A DNA stretch of 64,000 nucleotides from Fragum whitleyi (taxonomy: Eukaryota; Mollusca; Bivalvia; Cardiida; Cardiidae): positions 38,558,679 to 38,622,678 of the forward strand of contig OX411559.1 in assembly GCA_948146395.1 (NCBI GenBank), given 5' to 3'. Below are positions 10,627 to 22,014 of this stretch, one piece after another. Below the pieces are notes generated by a model. That model was not told the DNA's origin. It searched no databases and saw only the letters and a program-made list of their open reading frames with translations. How positions within the stretch are numbered: the stretch's first letter is position 1; each line of letters begins with the position of its first letter. Made by a program: the position numbers and the translations under genes.

Positions 10627-11232
10627 CAGTGCTTGTGGATGACCCTTTAATCAGGGTTTTGACCCCTTTAACCCTTTACTGTTTAATCCCTGCTTTTTAG
10701 GTGCCTGTCATTTTATGATTGAGAGAACATTGTGAAAAAAGAAGAAATTGCTTCTGACAAGCAATTTCTTCTTTTTCCACACTGTTTTCTACCCTACTGA
10801 ATGGTTATTTTTCAAATTAAATCCACTTTAAATTTTCGTCTGCAAAACCTTTGAATTTGGACAGGTCAGAATTTTGTAAAACAGGAAAGGGTTAAATCTG
10901 AAAATATCCTATTTTGAGCTCTGAAATTCTCTATCAAGGGGTCATTTTGGCCTGTTTCTTATACAAAAATGCATCCTGATTCTGGTGCAAATTGAAAATG
11001 CATTAGAGTAATTTGTCTCCCCCATATTTCTATAAGAGATTCATATAAAATATGAATCTCTAATAAAGATATGGAGGAGAAAATCCAAAAGTCAATCAGC
11101 ATTACCAGGAAATAGTTAGATTTTATTCTTTTGTTTTATTGTTTTGACCCATTCAACAGTAGTTTTGACCCCTAGGAATTCAGTGTCAAGGAGTCAATGA
11201 CTCCAAAATTTGAAAAGCTAGCATGAACTCTG
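10627..11232. mobile_element. hAT-like MITE H1, copy 2, interrupted
   Basis: CAGTGCTTGTGGATGACCC at the left and AAAGCTAGCATGAACTCTG at the right correspond to the ends of the copy at 9621-10006, with GGGTTTTGACCCC, GGGGTCATTTTGG and GGAGTCAATGACTCC blocks in the same order. It is split by the TTAA-flanked MITE at 10668-10895. Confidence 0.7.
10668..10895. mobile_element. TTAA-flanked MITE-2 (piggyBac-like)
   Basis: TTAA, CCCTTTACTGTTTAATCCC at the left and AAACAGGAAAGGG, TTAA at the right; 228 bp. The centre holds a palindrome, AAGAAATTGCTT / AAGCAATTTCTT. Near-identical copies lie at 49269-49497 and, reversed, at 53536-53764. Confidence 0.85.
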
Positions 11233-11523
11233 TCTGTTTTGCTTAAATTTTGGCAAAATTTATGAAATTCAAAGTACTGAAAGCTCTTAATGTACTTATT
11301 TTTAGCCAGTATTTATCCTAAAAGTACACATACAGTGTCTATTTTAGGAGGGGAGGGGTGCGCATTTAACACATACTTTGAAATTAATGTATTTTATAGC
11401 AAGTAACTTGGCTCCTAAAAATAAAAAAGTGAAATTTAAGTATAACTCATGCTTTTAATGCTGTAACAATTTTTAAGTACCATAATTGGCAGCCATCTTG
11501 AAAAGTTACCAGTTGCCATCAAT

Positions 11524-11760
11524 GCGAAGTTGGTAGTGCGTCGGACTGTCATTTTAAAGTTTCTCTCATCCTTTGCGACTATTTGTCTCTCACCAATGGG
11601 CTGAAAATCGTGGACATATGTGAGATAGCAGCTGGAGGCTAGGAAAGGGTGTGATGTTAGTACAGGTGAGAGAAATACCAGAAATCCATTATTAGGTGTT
11701 CCAGTCGCAGATATATAACTAAAAGATTATTGAAAGCCCAATTCAAACAATCAATTGAAG
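11524..11760 (+). mobile_element. SINE-1 copy
   Basis: GCGAAGTTGGTAGTGCGTCG is the A-box region, followed by TATTTGTCTCTCACCAATGG, GCTGGAGGCTAGGAAAGG and GAGAAATACCAG. It ends at CAATCAATTGAAG. Confidence 0.8.
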
Positions 11761-12395
11761 GGTTACCACTTTTTAAAAAGGTCGAGGTCTAGACCTTTTA
11801 TCATGTTTTAGACTAAAACATCCACATCTAACTAAAGTAACTGGCTACCATCTCGGGAAACATTGGAAACCTTGAAAACTTTGTAATATGATCTAATTTA
11901 TTTAAGAATTATTATAGCATATTCTTTGAACACACTTCAAACAAAAAAGAATTGAAACTGGTTCAGTGTATCGTGCAAAACAGAAAAATGATATTTCAGT
12001 ATTGCAGATGGCAGCCATCTGTGAATATTGTACACTTTTCATAGAAAATATGAATATGTATTATCATGTATTTTAATTGATGAAAGTCTTTTTGGACAGC
12101 TAATTCATACGAAAATTGAATGATTTATCATGGTTTATCATGGTTGTATAATGGTGACCCCATCTTTGTGAAATAAATGGTTGCCATCTCGCCAAATGTT
12201 CTTATCTAGATATTTAAAAGCTTTTCTATTATTTTGATAACAGCTTATCAATTTAAACACATTATTTTGGAATAGAAATGGTCGAAACGGGTACAGAATG
12301 GCAGGCAAAGTAGTCCAGATGCTATATCTATTCAATACAAATGGCTGCCACCTTGGAAAATGGCGACCATGTTGAATTTGGGTGGCTAACGATTT
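11761..12395. other. unassigned AT-rich DNA
   Basis: Several short phrases recur loosely (TGGCAGCCATCTTG / GCTGCCACCTTGG types at 11490, 12010, 12340), suggesting an old degraded repeat. No gene is seen. Confidence 0.35.
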
Positions 12396-13449
12396 TTAGC
12401 TCCACTGGCTGAAAGCCACTGGGGCTATTGTCATGGCGTTGTGTCCGTCGTGCGTCCGTCCGTGCGTGCGTCCAGTCGTAAACTTTTCTTTAAAAATCTT
12501 CTCCTCAGAATCTATTGGATGGATTTCAACCAAACTTCACAGAAATGATCCTTGGTCGACCCTCTTTCAAAGTTGTTCAAGAAATTTTGATCCAATGAAA
12601 AACATGGATTTTATGGGCGTGGCTAATTTCCAAATATGGTAAAAAGTGAGTTTTCTAAGATTATAATGAATGGATACCAATTAAATTTTACATGAATGAT
12701 CCTTGGGTGACCCTTTATCAGTCTACAAAAAATCATTGTGATCGGATGGAAAATAAGCATTTTATGGGTGGAGGTCATTTCTCTATATGTTATAGAGTGG
12801 AAACTTTGAAAATCATTTTCTCAGAATGTAACTGATAGATATCAACCAAATTTCACTGGAATGATCCTTGAGTGATCCTTTATCAGTGTACAAAAAAACA
12901 TTGTGATCGGATGGAAAATATGCATTTTATGGGCGGAGGTCATTTCTCTATATGTTATACAGTGGAAACTTTGAAAATCATTTTCTCAGAATGTAACTGA
13001 TGGATATCAACCAAATTTCACTGGAATGATCCTTGAGTGACCCTTTATCAGTCTACAAAAAATCATTGTGATCGGATGAAAAATATGTATTTTATGGGCA
13101 GAGGTCATTTCTCTATATATTATATAGTGGAAAATTTGCAAATCATTTTCTCAGAATCTAATTTTTGAATATCAACCAAATTTCACTGGAATGATCCTTG
13201 AGTGACCCTTTATCAGTGTAACAAAAATTATTTTGATTGGATGAAAAATATGCATTTTATGGGCGGAGGTCATTCCTCAATATGTTAAATAGTGGAAACT
13301 ATGAAAATCATTTTCTCAGAAAATAACTGATGGAATCATTTTCAACATCAGAAGAACCCCAAATATCTAAAAATCTAGTCAAAACATAAATTTGTTTTTA
13401 CAAGAATTTCAAGCCTGTGGAGCGACTCAAGCCATTCATGGCTTTCTAG
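12396..13449 (+). mobile_element. family A element, full length, copy A1
   Basis: 5' end TTAGCTCCACTGGCT with AGCCACTGGGGC forming a hairpin; then a GTCCGTCCGTGCGTGC tract; then a leader monomer (CTCCTCAGAA...GATCCTTGG) and about five ~165-bp monomers (units start at 12818, 12983, 13149 and 13313). The 3' part carries TGTGGAGC, an inverted copy of the 5' GCTCCAC, then GACTCA, the palindrome AGCCATTCATGGCT, and TTTCTAG. No coding capacity: apparent ORFs break at monomer junctions. The plan resembles non-autonomous Helitron-like elements with internal tandem repeats. Confidence 0.85.
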
Positions 13450-13452
13450 TTT

Positions 13453-14490
13453 TTAGCTCCACTGGCTGAAAGCCACTGGGGCTATTGTCATGGCATTGTG
13501 TCCGTCGTGCTTCCGTCTGTCCGTCCGTCCGTGCGTGCGTCCGGTCGTAAACTTTTTCTTTAAAAATCTTCTCCTCAGAAACTACTGGATGAATTTCAAC
13601 CAAACTTCACAGGAATGATCCTTGGGTGACCCTCTTTCAAAGTTGTTCAAGATATTTTGATCCAATGAAAAACATGGATTTAATGGGCGTGGCTAATTTC
13701 CAAATATGGTAAAAAGTCAGTTTTCTCAGATTCTAATTGATGGATTCCAATTAAATTTTACATGGATGTTCCTTAGATGACCCTTTATCAGTCTACCAAA
13801 AATTATTGTGATCGGATGATAAATATGGATTTTATGGGCGGAGGTCATTTCTCTATATGTTATATAGTGGAAACTTTGAAAATCATTTTCTCAGATTCTA
13901 ATTGATGGATATCAACCAAATTTCACTGGAATAATCATTGAGTGAACCTTTATCAGTCTACCAAAAATTATTGTGATTGGATGAAAAATATGTATTTTAT
14001 GGGCGGAGGTCATTTCTTTATATGTTATATAGTGAAAAATTTGAAAATCATTTTCTCAGAATATTATTGATGGATATCAACCAATTTTCACTGGAATGAT
14101 CCTTGAGTGAACCTTTATCAGTCTACCAAAAATTTTTGTGATCAGATGATAAATATGGATTTTATGGGCGGAGGTCATTTCTCTATATAATATATAGTGG
14201 AAACTTTAAAAAGCATTTTCTCAGAATGTAATTGATGGATATCAACCAATTTTCTTTGGAATGATCCTTGAGTCAACCTTTATCAGTCTACCAAAAATTA
14301 TTGTGATCGGATGATAAATACCTATTTTATGGGCAGAGGTCATTTCTCTTTATGTTATAAAGTGGAAAATTTGAAAATCATTTCAACATCAGTAAAACCC
14401 AAAATATCTTAAAATCTAGTCAAACCTTAGATTTGCTATTTCAAGAATTTCAAGCCTGTGGAGCGACTCAAGCCATTCATGGCTTTCTAG
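13453..14490 (+). mobile_element. family A element, full length, copy A2
   Basis: Same plan as the preceding copy. Its TTAGCTCC start lies only three T residues after the CTAG end of copy A1, so the two full-length elements stand head to tail. It ends GGCTTTCTAG, followed by TTTT. Its monomers differ from those of A1, so it is not a simple recent duplication. Confidence 0.85.
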
Positions 14491-15401
14491 TTTTAAACTA
14501 CATGACATTATCTACAAGCATGCAAAGTTTATAAGCTTGCATCACAAAGTGCATGATTTTTCACTAATCTGACCAGCTCAAAGAATTTGTGTTTCCACAA
14601 CCCTTGCTTAGCTCATTGAAACCGAAATGAAGTAGAGCAAAAAGGGATTAACTAATGTGGACTTTAATGGACAGATAATAAAATGTTAATTGATTGCAAT
14701 TTCTATCACAAAGTGTATTTGAAAAAATAAATAACATTAATTATGGCCCGGGAGACTCAGTAAAGAGATGATTTAATATCCGTGTATCTTCCAAAATAGC
14801 ATATCTGATGCTGAAAAAAATCTTAGATACATTATTATTGGAAATACTGTTTTAAACATCCGCAGAGATGTCCATTTATTTTTTCTTCGCATGTAGAAGG
14901 TATATTACGTCCGAGAAATATCCCATAATTCCCATTTTGACACATTCCCGTGCTAGTGAAAGGCTGTTTCTGACATTTTAATAGATCTTTTCATGTTCGA
15001 TTGAAAAACTCCGACGTGGAAAAGAGGCTTTCTTAAGCTGCAGATAGGGAAAATAAATAAAATTTGTGATTGAAAAATTCATGAACTTCTCTAAAAGCTT
15101 ATTCTTGATATATTCTTTGAAATTGTCTCATTGAGAGGATTAAAATGAGTACCCACAACATAGGGTTTTGTCAAGAAACATTGATTTTAGAATTTCATGA
15201 TCTCCGTCTTATCAACAATTTTGAGCTGTTGTCAGCTTTGTTGATTACATAGTAACCATGGCAACCTGGTAAAACTAGAATAGGATTAATTAATTTGTTT
15301 CTCTATTTTGCTTTGACTTTGCTTCTACAGGGAAACTACTAGGTTTTCCTTTTGGTAATGTTTATTTTCAGAACCTTCCTCATGGAGATACCGTATATAT
15401 T
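14491..15401. other. mostly unassigned; half of MITE-3 near 15120-15175
   Basis: ATGAGTACCCACAACATAGG near 15150 is the right arm of the foldback family seen intact at 47688-47860. Otherwise I see nothing recognisable. Confidence 0.4.
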
Positions 15402-15474
15402 CAATGGCTAAGTGCGAATCAGCTGTAACTCCCTACATGTTTATAGGGAGTTACAGCTGTTTCGCGCTGAGCCT
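15402..15474. mobile_element. short foldback FB1
   Basis: CAATGGCTAAGTGCGAATCA and GCTGTAACTCCCTA pair with TAGGGAGTTACAGC and TTTCGCGCTGAGCC around a loop of about 10 nt. This is one of six or so copies of an ~80-bp hairpin family in the window. Confidence 0.75.
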
Positions 15475-16048
15475 CATATTTCTTATCATTCAGAATCTTT
15501 AAAAAGCAGACAAACATTTTCTATAAATAAAAGCTTCACAGGGTCCCTCAAAACATTTTAATTTGTTAAATTCCAGTCCAGAGAACATAATGTTGTTGTA
15601 GTAGCAAAACTTCACTTTCTTTTACAGACTAAATGATGCTTAGATTTTTCAGATTTTCATAATTGATACTGTGTTACTGCAGAAATCAGACTCACAGATA
15701 AGAGGGGATAAAGCCTTTCTCAAATCTTAATTGAGCCTGTGCACTTTATCGCCAACAATTTCAAAAATGCGCAAAGCAAAGACTCTGGCCAGTCTGCACA
15801 TCGGCACAGTCTGACCAGAGTCTTCACTATGCGTTTTGTACATAGATAAGATCTCAAAGTATCCGTAGACCATCAGGTAACTTTATGATTACAGTTTGTG
15901 GCTGTCTACGCTGCTCAATGTATGACCATTACACACCAGTCCTATGAAATTGTTGGAAATGTCACACACAGGCTCAAATCTCATTGAAACTCTGTTTGAT
16001 GAGATGATTCCAATAAGTACTAACAACATTGACTTTGTTTTATTATTA
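15475..16048. other. unassigned, with hairpin at 15781-15824
   Basis: GACTCTGGCCAGTCTGCACA pairs with CACAGTCTGACCAGAGTC. It resembles the internal palindrome of MITE-1 but lacks the CCCTTGTCATG ends. Nothing else was recognised. Confidence 0.4.
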
Positions 16049-17200
16049 TTATGCTCCCCGAAGGGAGAGCATATATTCGCCGCTTTGTCTGTCCGTCCAT
16101 CCATCTGCCCCTAATTCCGTCCGTCAATCCATCAACACCTATTTCTCCATAACCCTTGGGCCAAATTGAATGAAACTTACCATGTGAACTTCCTATGACA
16201 TAGTGTTGATGCATCTGTGATGATTTTTGGATTTGAGGCCTTGTCACAGGAAAAGGGGACTTAGGGTAAAAAACAGTTTTTCCCAAATTTCTCCTAGTCT
16301 AACAATCAGAATTTAGTGAAATTTCATATTTGAGTAGCAAATCAGATGCCCTTTACTATAAACAATTTGAAATTAATGTTAAAAAAAAATATATCATGGA
16401 AAAAGGGGGCTAAATGTTTGTTACCTTTACGTTAGCGTGTAAAATACAGTTATTCTTTCATTTCTCCTAGTCTTATGCTCAGAATTTGATGAAATTTCAC
16501 ATTTGAGTAGCAAATCAGATACCCTTTACCATAAACTATTTGAAATTTGTGTCTAAAAATATGTCATGCAAAAAGGGGGTTTAATGTTTGTTACCTTTAC
16601 GTCAGCTGTATAAGATAGCACCTTATTTGAGTCCTTGCAATTTGACCACAGAGCATATCTCCTAAAGTATAATAGCTATCAACTTGAAACTTTTTGGGTG
16701 GATAGATCTCATGGAGGAGAAGTACTTTGCACAAGAACTTAAATACTCTTGCTTGCATAATTTTGGAGTTATTGCCCTTTGTTATCTTTGATACTGAGAT
16801 ATTGTTCGATGCACATCTCCTAGAGTATAAAAGCTATATTGGGTAGATCTTATGGAGGAGAAGTGCAGTGCACAAGAACTACAACTCTTACTTGCATAAT
16901 TTTGGAGTTTTTACCCTTTGTTATTTTTGATACTTAGATTTTGTCTGGAGCATATCTCCTAAAGTTAAATAGCTATCAACTTGAATTTTTATGGGTGGAT
17001 AGATATCATAGAGGACAAGTGCAGTGCACAAGAACTACAACTCTTGCTTGCATAATTTTGTAGTTATTGCCCTTTGTTATTTTTGATACTTAGATTTTAG
17101 GTAAATCTCTGACAGTACAAAAGAATCTTTATTCTATTAGGCTTCAGATTACTATCAAGCTTTCGTGGCAGGGGATGTCCATGTCCAACATGGCTCTTGT
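16049..17200 (+). mobile_element. family E element (Helitron-like plan)
   Basis: 5' hairpin ATGCTCCCC / GGGAGAGCAT, then a GTCTGTCCGTCCATCC tract. Two ~180-bp units follow (CAAATCAGATRCCCTTTAC, ATATGTCATG), then about three units containing GGAGCATATCTCCTAAAG-type and TTGCTTGCATAATTTTG phrases. The 3' end is the palindrome CCATGTCCAACATGG followed by CTCTTGT. The 3' inverted copy of the 5' end is weak here, unlike in families A-D. Confidence 0.65.
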
Positions 17201-17982
17201 TATTGAAATACTTTGATCTAAAATCCAAATAATCCTTAATCTGCTCTTCTGTAGAAATGGGCGAGTCCAAACTTGGGTATATCTGGTAAAGGGTTTAACT
17301 GGATGGTAAGTGATAATAGGTTTGCACAACACAATACAGTATATTGACCCGGCCAGAGTGTCCAGTGTGAATGACCAGTGGTCAGTCTAGTTTGGTCAGT
17401 GTCCTCGTGATACTGGGCTAAACCTGGGTCATGGCTCCAGGTTATAAGGAAAATAGGATTGAGGCTTTCTTATTATTTCCCCCCCCCCCCCCCCCTCCCC
17501 TCCTATCTAGGGGTAAATTCAAATGGCAGCCCGGGAGTTGCGTGAGATGATGTAATAATCTAAAATTGACTGTAATATGCATGCGCAGAAAGGGCATTCA
17601 TGTGAAAGGAGTTACCCACTGGTGGTAGTAAACAATCTTCACATTTACCACTTCAATAATTAATTAACCATGAATTATCGTTATCCCATTAAGAAATGTG
17701 ATAAACTCGTACAAAAATACTATATAAAACAAGAAAAAAGTATTTGTCGTTTAAAGTAAAAGAGAACATTTGTTTTATGTAATCGAATTGTTGTGCACTA
17801 TTTTCGACGCCATTTTGGAACCCAAGTATCACCGGCCTGACCCAGGATCAGAAGCGTCGAGGTTGAAAGGTTAAAATTACATCACTAGTGTCGGAACCGA
17901 GGTCGTTCTGATGGAAACCCGGTTAACTCAGGTCGAAACCGAGTCCGATATGAACTTACCCTAGTAGATCAGGACCACTGCG
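17201..17982. other. unassigned; poly-C at about 17477-17504
   Basis: Includes a poly-C run broken by a few T residues. GACCCAGGATCAG and CCGAGGTCG near 17840-17900 partly mirror GACCCGGCCAGAGTG near 17347. I cannot define an element or a gene. Confidence 0.35.
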
Positions 17983-18057
17983 TTTGAGTGAGTGATCAAA
18001 GGTCAATTAAGTCTATGCACTGTATAGACAAAATTGACCTTTCATCCCTCACTCAAA
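17983..18057. repeat. foldback hairpin
   Basis: TTTGAGTGAG and AAAGGTCAATTAAGTCTAT pair with ATAGACAAAATTGACCTTT and CTCACTCAAA, around loop GCACTGT; the stem is near 29 bp with a small interruption. Confidence 0.65.
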
Positions 18058-18129
18058 GTTGTGGAGATGTACTTATAAATGTATAGGCACTAACACAGCG
18101 TTTTAGTATACCATCACCAAAATGGTTTT

Positions 18130-18260
18130 TAAAACAGTCTTCAATTCTTTTCTGAAGTTGGTTGCCAGAAGGTTCTAGGGACTCGCATCAGATAGTTTAG
18201 AGAATCCTAGCTACTTATTTAGGGATCTCAGACACACAAAACTAACCCTGCTAATAAATT
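18130..18260 (+). mobile_element. hAT-like MITE H2 fragment
   Basis: TAAAACAGTCTTCAATTCTT, TTCTGAAGTTGG and GGATCTCAGACACACAAAA follow the right half of the fuller copy at 58192-58553. The ends are lost. Confidence 0.55.
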
Positions 18261-18469
18261 ATTCTGTTTTGCGCCATCTCCTGGAAATTATCAAAAATTA
18301 CCAGTAGCATTAGATAGGGCTTTGATAAATGTACATTTATTGTAAGGCCAATGCCACATTTCCTTCAGCCTTGGGTCAAAGTCAGGTCATGTAGAAAATA
18401 TGTAATTACATGTTATTAACTCTTACTGCATCAAAGTAATATTCTGTGTTATTATTCACCTGGCAGGGT
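18261..18469. other. unassigned AT-rich DNA
   Basis: No recognised gene or repeat. Confidence 0.35.
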
Positions 18470-18810
18470 AGGGCTTAGCCGTGACATTTTGTGGTGACCT
18501 TGCGTTTTAGTTTGGCTGTTTTTGGAGAAAACTCTAGGTATTGCTATCTTGTCTTAATTGGCATGGTTGCTTTTGTTGTTGACATCATTGCACGATTGAA
18601 AATTTTAAAATTATGTGATATCTCTGATTCCACTGAAGGAATTCACTTGAAGCTTGGCACACATGTGTACCATTAAAAGTGTAACCTATACTATCAAGGG
18701 GGATAACTCTAGATGTATTTTGTGCTAATTATGCCACTTTTCTACATAGATTTTCACCCATCATTTAGTGATCAACAGCTGATTGTAGGCCACTTAGGCC
18801 ATGTTCTTGT
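18470..18810 (+). mobile_element. family F fragment with CTTGT end
   Basis: TGTGATATCTCTGATTCCAC, AAGCTTGGCACACATGTGTA and ATCAAGGGGGATAACTCTAG are shared with 25380-25690. The right end is the palindrome GGCCACTTAGGCC followed by ATGTTCTTGT, matching the hairpin-plus-CTTGT rule of the other families. The 5' end is not clear. Confidence 0.55.
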
Positions 18811-19176
18811 TAAAATGTTAGATTATGTTGGGTTTTTACAAAAGTTAGTTGTCAATTATTGTTAATTTGTGTATATAATTGTATTCTATAAGCAAATGGT
18901 TAAACATGCTTAGTGAAAATGTATAAACTTCAACGGTGGGATATCAAATCCACAAGCTGAAGCCACAAGCTGAAGCCACAAGGGTTTGGTTTGATTTTAG
19001 CTGCATACTACCATATTAAGCGTTAAGTTATGTCGACTTTCTATAAAGTAAGTACAAATGATACGAAGCTGATTTAACTTAACCTTAAATGCAACAACAT
19101 ATTAGTCGTTACATATGCTCTGCCCTACCAGGTCAAATATCATGAATTATAAATAAACTAAGCAGAACAAACTGAC
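18811..19176. other. unassigned DNA
   Basis: A short direct duplication (AAGCTGAAGCCAC, twice near 18955-18980) is the only local structure. Confidence 0.35.
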
Positions 19177-19476
19177 TACCGTACTTCTCCTAATAAATGC
19201 TTCCGGGAGCAATTTAACATGGTCAGACTTTATAAAGTAGGCATTCCTGATTTAAAAAAATCATTCAATTGATGTCTTTTAGGCCCATTACCTTTTAATT
19301 TGAGGTGAATTTCCTCTTATAATCATGGATATGATCGTTTAGAGGAAATTCATCCCCAAATTAGAGAAGAACTTACAAAGAGGTCATAAAATTTAGGCAT
19401 TTGAAGTGGGGGTTTTATTCAAAAGTTAAGGGGTGCTTCTATTAGGGAGGGTGCTTTGATTAGAGGAAATACAGTA
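19177..19476. mobile_element. TIR element T1, copy 1
   Basis: TACCGTACTTCTCCTAATAA at the left is the imperfect inverse of TTAGAGGAAATACAGTA at the right. The interior hairpin is built on GAGGTGAATTTCCTCT / AGAGGAAATTCATCCCC. A second copy lies at 45920-46212. Confidence 0.6.
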
Positions 19477-19484
19477 TTTGTCTT

Positions 19485-20030
19485 CCACCATTTAGATGAT
19501 AATTGAATTAGGACCTATATGGGAAAGCACCTGGAGGCAAGGAAAGGATGTAATCAGGGGTGTGGAATTCCCATGCCCGACTTGTCCGACTTGGGCTTTT
19601 GTACTTGAGGACAAGCAAATTTTTCTAAGCCACTTGTCCTAGGACAAGTAAATACCAAGGTAAATCTTGGAATGTTACTTAAAAGAATTAAGAGAGAAAT
19701 CATCCTAATGTTCATATCATAGGGTAGAAAACATTGTTTTTAATGAAGAAAATGCTGGATACCAGCATTTTCTTCATCAAAAGGCAATGTTTTTTTCAAC
19801 TTTTTCTATTTACTCTTTAGCGTACAAGTTCATTTTGGTACTGGACGAGTAGAAAATCCGCTTTTACTTGTCCAGGGACAAGTGGAGAAAAATCATATTT
19901 CCACACCCCTGATGTAATGGTTAAGTACTGGTGCGAGAAATACCAGAAATACATTGTTTGGTGCTTCAGTCACTGAAAGATTGTTGAAAGTGGCATAAAA
20001 CCCCATACAAACAAACTAACCAAACTGGGA
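19485..20030 (+). mobile_element. SINE-1 copy split by a hAT element
   Basis: CTGGAGGCAAGGAAAGGATG before 19555 and GTAATGGTTAAGTACTGG after 19911 are the two halves of one SINE-1 body. Other SINE-1 copies give the uninterrupted order AGGAAAGGATGTGATGG, so the precise pre-insertion state can be read. Confidence 0.75.
19555..19910. mobile_element. hAT MITE H3 with 8-bp duplication
   Basis: Starts CAGGGGTGTGGAA, ends TTTCCACACCCCT, and is flanked by GATGTAAT at 19547-19554 and 19911-19918. Internal inverted pieces include GACTTGTCC / GGACAAGT and the palindrome GAAAATGCTGGATACCAGCATTTTC. The CAGGGGTG start and the 8-bp duplication are typical of hAT. A truncated relative lies at about 62320-62598. 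Confidence 0.85.
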
Positions 20031-20369
20031 GAGCTTGTTAGTAGTTCATTAGCTAGTGCTTAAAATTATTTTAAGAAGTACACTAGTTCTAAAACTTTTT
20101 CATGAACTTGTTATAGAGCTAGTTCATGAACTGCTATTCCTTGTTTAAAAGCTAAACCTTTGAGGCAAGTTCTGTGTAGAACTTACTTTGATAAGTTTTT
20201 GAACAATGGTTCAAGAACATTCATCTTCTTGGAAGTAAGTTCTTGAACCAGTGAAAGGTTTAAGAACCAGAGTTTTTGAAATTCTAAAAAGTTCTTGAAC
20301 CTTCAATAAAAGATTTTATTTTGCATTTAAATGATGTAGAACTAGTCCTTGATAAAGTTCTCAATCTTT
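20031..20369. repeat. TTCTTGAACC-rich repeat region
   Basis: TTCTTGAAC / GTTCAAGAA words recur many times in both orientations. A related stretch begins at 37373. Its boundaries are unclear. Confidence 0.45.
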
Positions 20370-21605
20370 TTAACTCACCTGAGCACATCATGCTCAAGGT
20401 GAGCTTTTGTGATCATTGAATGTCCGTCGTCCCTTGTGCGTCGTCTGTCGTCCGTCGTCCGGTATCAACAATCTTAGTGTTTACACTCTAGAGGCCACAA
20501 ATATGGCCCAATCTTCATAAAACTTGGTAAGAATGTTGACCAGGTCACAAGGATGAACCCTATTGAAAATGGGATGGATCTGTGTCATATCACGGGAAAA
20601 GGGGCCATAATGACAATTTTCTTGTTTACACTCTAGAGGCCACAAATAAAGCCCAATCTTCATGAAACTTTGTCAGAATGTTGGCCAGGTCACAAGGATT
20701 AACCCTCTTGAAAATGGGATGGATCTGTGTCATATCACGGGAAAAGGGGCCATAATGACAATTTTCTTGTTTACACTCTAGAGGCCACAAATAAAGCCCA
20801 ATCTTCATGAAACTTGGTCAGAATGTTGGCTAGGTCACAAGTATTAACCCTATTGAAAATGGGAAGGATCCGTGCCTTATCACAGGAAAAGGGGCCTTAA
20901 TGACAATTTTCTTGTTTACTCTCTAGAGGCCACAAATATTGCCCAATCTTTATGAAATTTGGTCTGAAGGTTGACCAAGCCACAAGGATGATCCCTATTG
21001 AAAATGGGAAGGATCTGTGCCATACCACGGGAAAAGGGGGCCTTAATGACAATTTTTTGTTTACACTCTAGAGGCCACAAATATGGCCCAATCTTCATGA
21101 AACTTGGTCAGAATATTGGCCAGGTCCCAAGGATGAAGCCTTTTGTAAAATGGGAAGGATCCTTGCCATATCACGGGAAAAAGGGCCTTAATGACAATAT
21201 TCTTGTTTACACTCTAAAGGCCACAAATATGGCCCAATCTTCATGAAACTTGGTCAGAATGTTGGCCAGGTCACAAAGATGAACCCGATAGAAAATGGGA
21301 AGGATCTGTGCCATATCACGGGAAAAGGGGCCTTAATGACAATATTCTTCTCTAGAAGCCACAAATACAATTCAATTTTCATGAAACATGATCTGAATTA
21401 TGGCTAGGTCACAAGGATGAACCCTATTTAAAATTGGAAAGATTCATGTCATATCATGGGAAAAGGGGCCTTAATGACTATTTTCTTTTTAGAGGCCACA
21501 AATATTGCCCAATCTGTATGAAACTTGGTCAGAATGTTGGAACATGAAAATTGTTTAGAAAAGGATAGAAATTAATGCAGCAATCATAGAAATAGAGTTA
21601 TGTTT
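20370..21605 (+). mobile_element. family B element with 145-bp tandem array (B1)
   Basis: The 5' hairpin is built on ACTCACCTGAGCAC / ATGCTCAAGGTGAGC, followed by a GTCCGTCGTCC tract. About seven monomers of 145 bp follow, each with GAGGCCACAAATATGGCCCA, TTCATGAAACTTGGTCAG and ACGGGAAAAGGGGCC; the period is exact between 20481 and 20626. A 60-aa ORF recurs but shifts frame because 145 is not a multiple of 3. The 3' end is absent: another B element begins at 21606 inside what should be its 3' segment (compare 54466-54510). Confidence 0.85.
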
Positions 21606-22014
21606 TTAGCTCACCTGAGCACGAAGTGCTCAAGGTGAGCTATTGGGATCGTAGAATGTCCGTCGTCCGTCGTGTGTCGTGCGTCGTCAGTCGTGCTTCG
21701 TCCGTCGTCCACAATTTCTTTAAACATCTTCTCCTCCTAAACCAGTGGGCCAATCTTGATGAAACTTGGCAGGGATGTTCCTTGGGTCAAGCTCTACCAA
21801 AGTTGTTCAAATAAATGAAATCCACCCTTAACTTTCCCTTTACCCTTAACAAAAAGGGTGAAAATATGAAAATCTTTAAAAATCTTCTTCTCTGAAACCA
21901 GAAGGCAGACAGCTTTCATATTTGGTATGTAGCATCATCTAGTGGACCTCTACCAAGTTTGTTCATATCAAGACCCTGGGGTCATATTTGGGCTTTGCCC
22001 GGGCTCAACCGTTT
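21606..22014 (+). mobile_element. family B element B2, 5' portion
   Basis: TTAGCTCACCTGAGCAC and GTGCTCAAGGTGAGCTA make the 5' hairpin, followed by a GTCCGTCGTCCGTCG tract and monomers with GATGAAACTTGGCAGGGATG and ACCAGAAGGCAGACAGC. It is cut at 22014 by copy A3 and resumes at 23214. Confidence 0.85.

Noticed and set aside
20481..21246. Repeated ~60-aa ORFs (MKIG..WPLECKQ)
   Set aside because: They arise from the 145-bp tandem monomers, which are not a multiple of three; the frame shifts each unit, so no repeated protein is encoded.
20470..21535. CRISPR-like array
   Set aside because: Units are contiguous 145-bp tandem repeats without unique spacers, in eukaryotic DNA.
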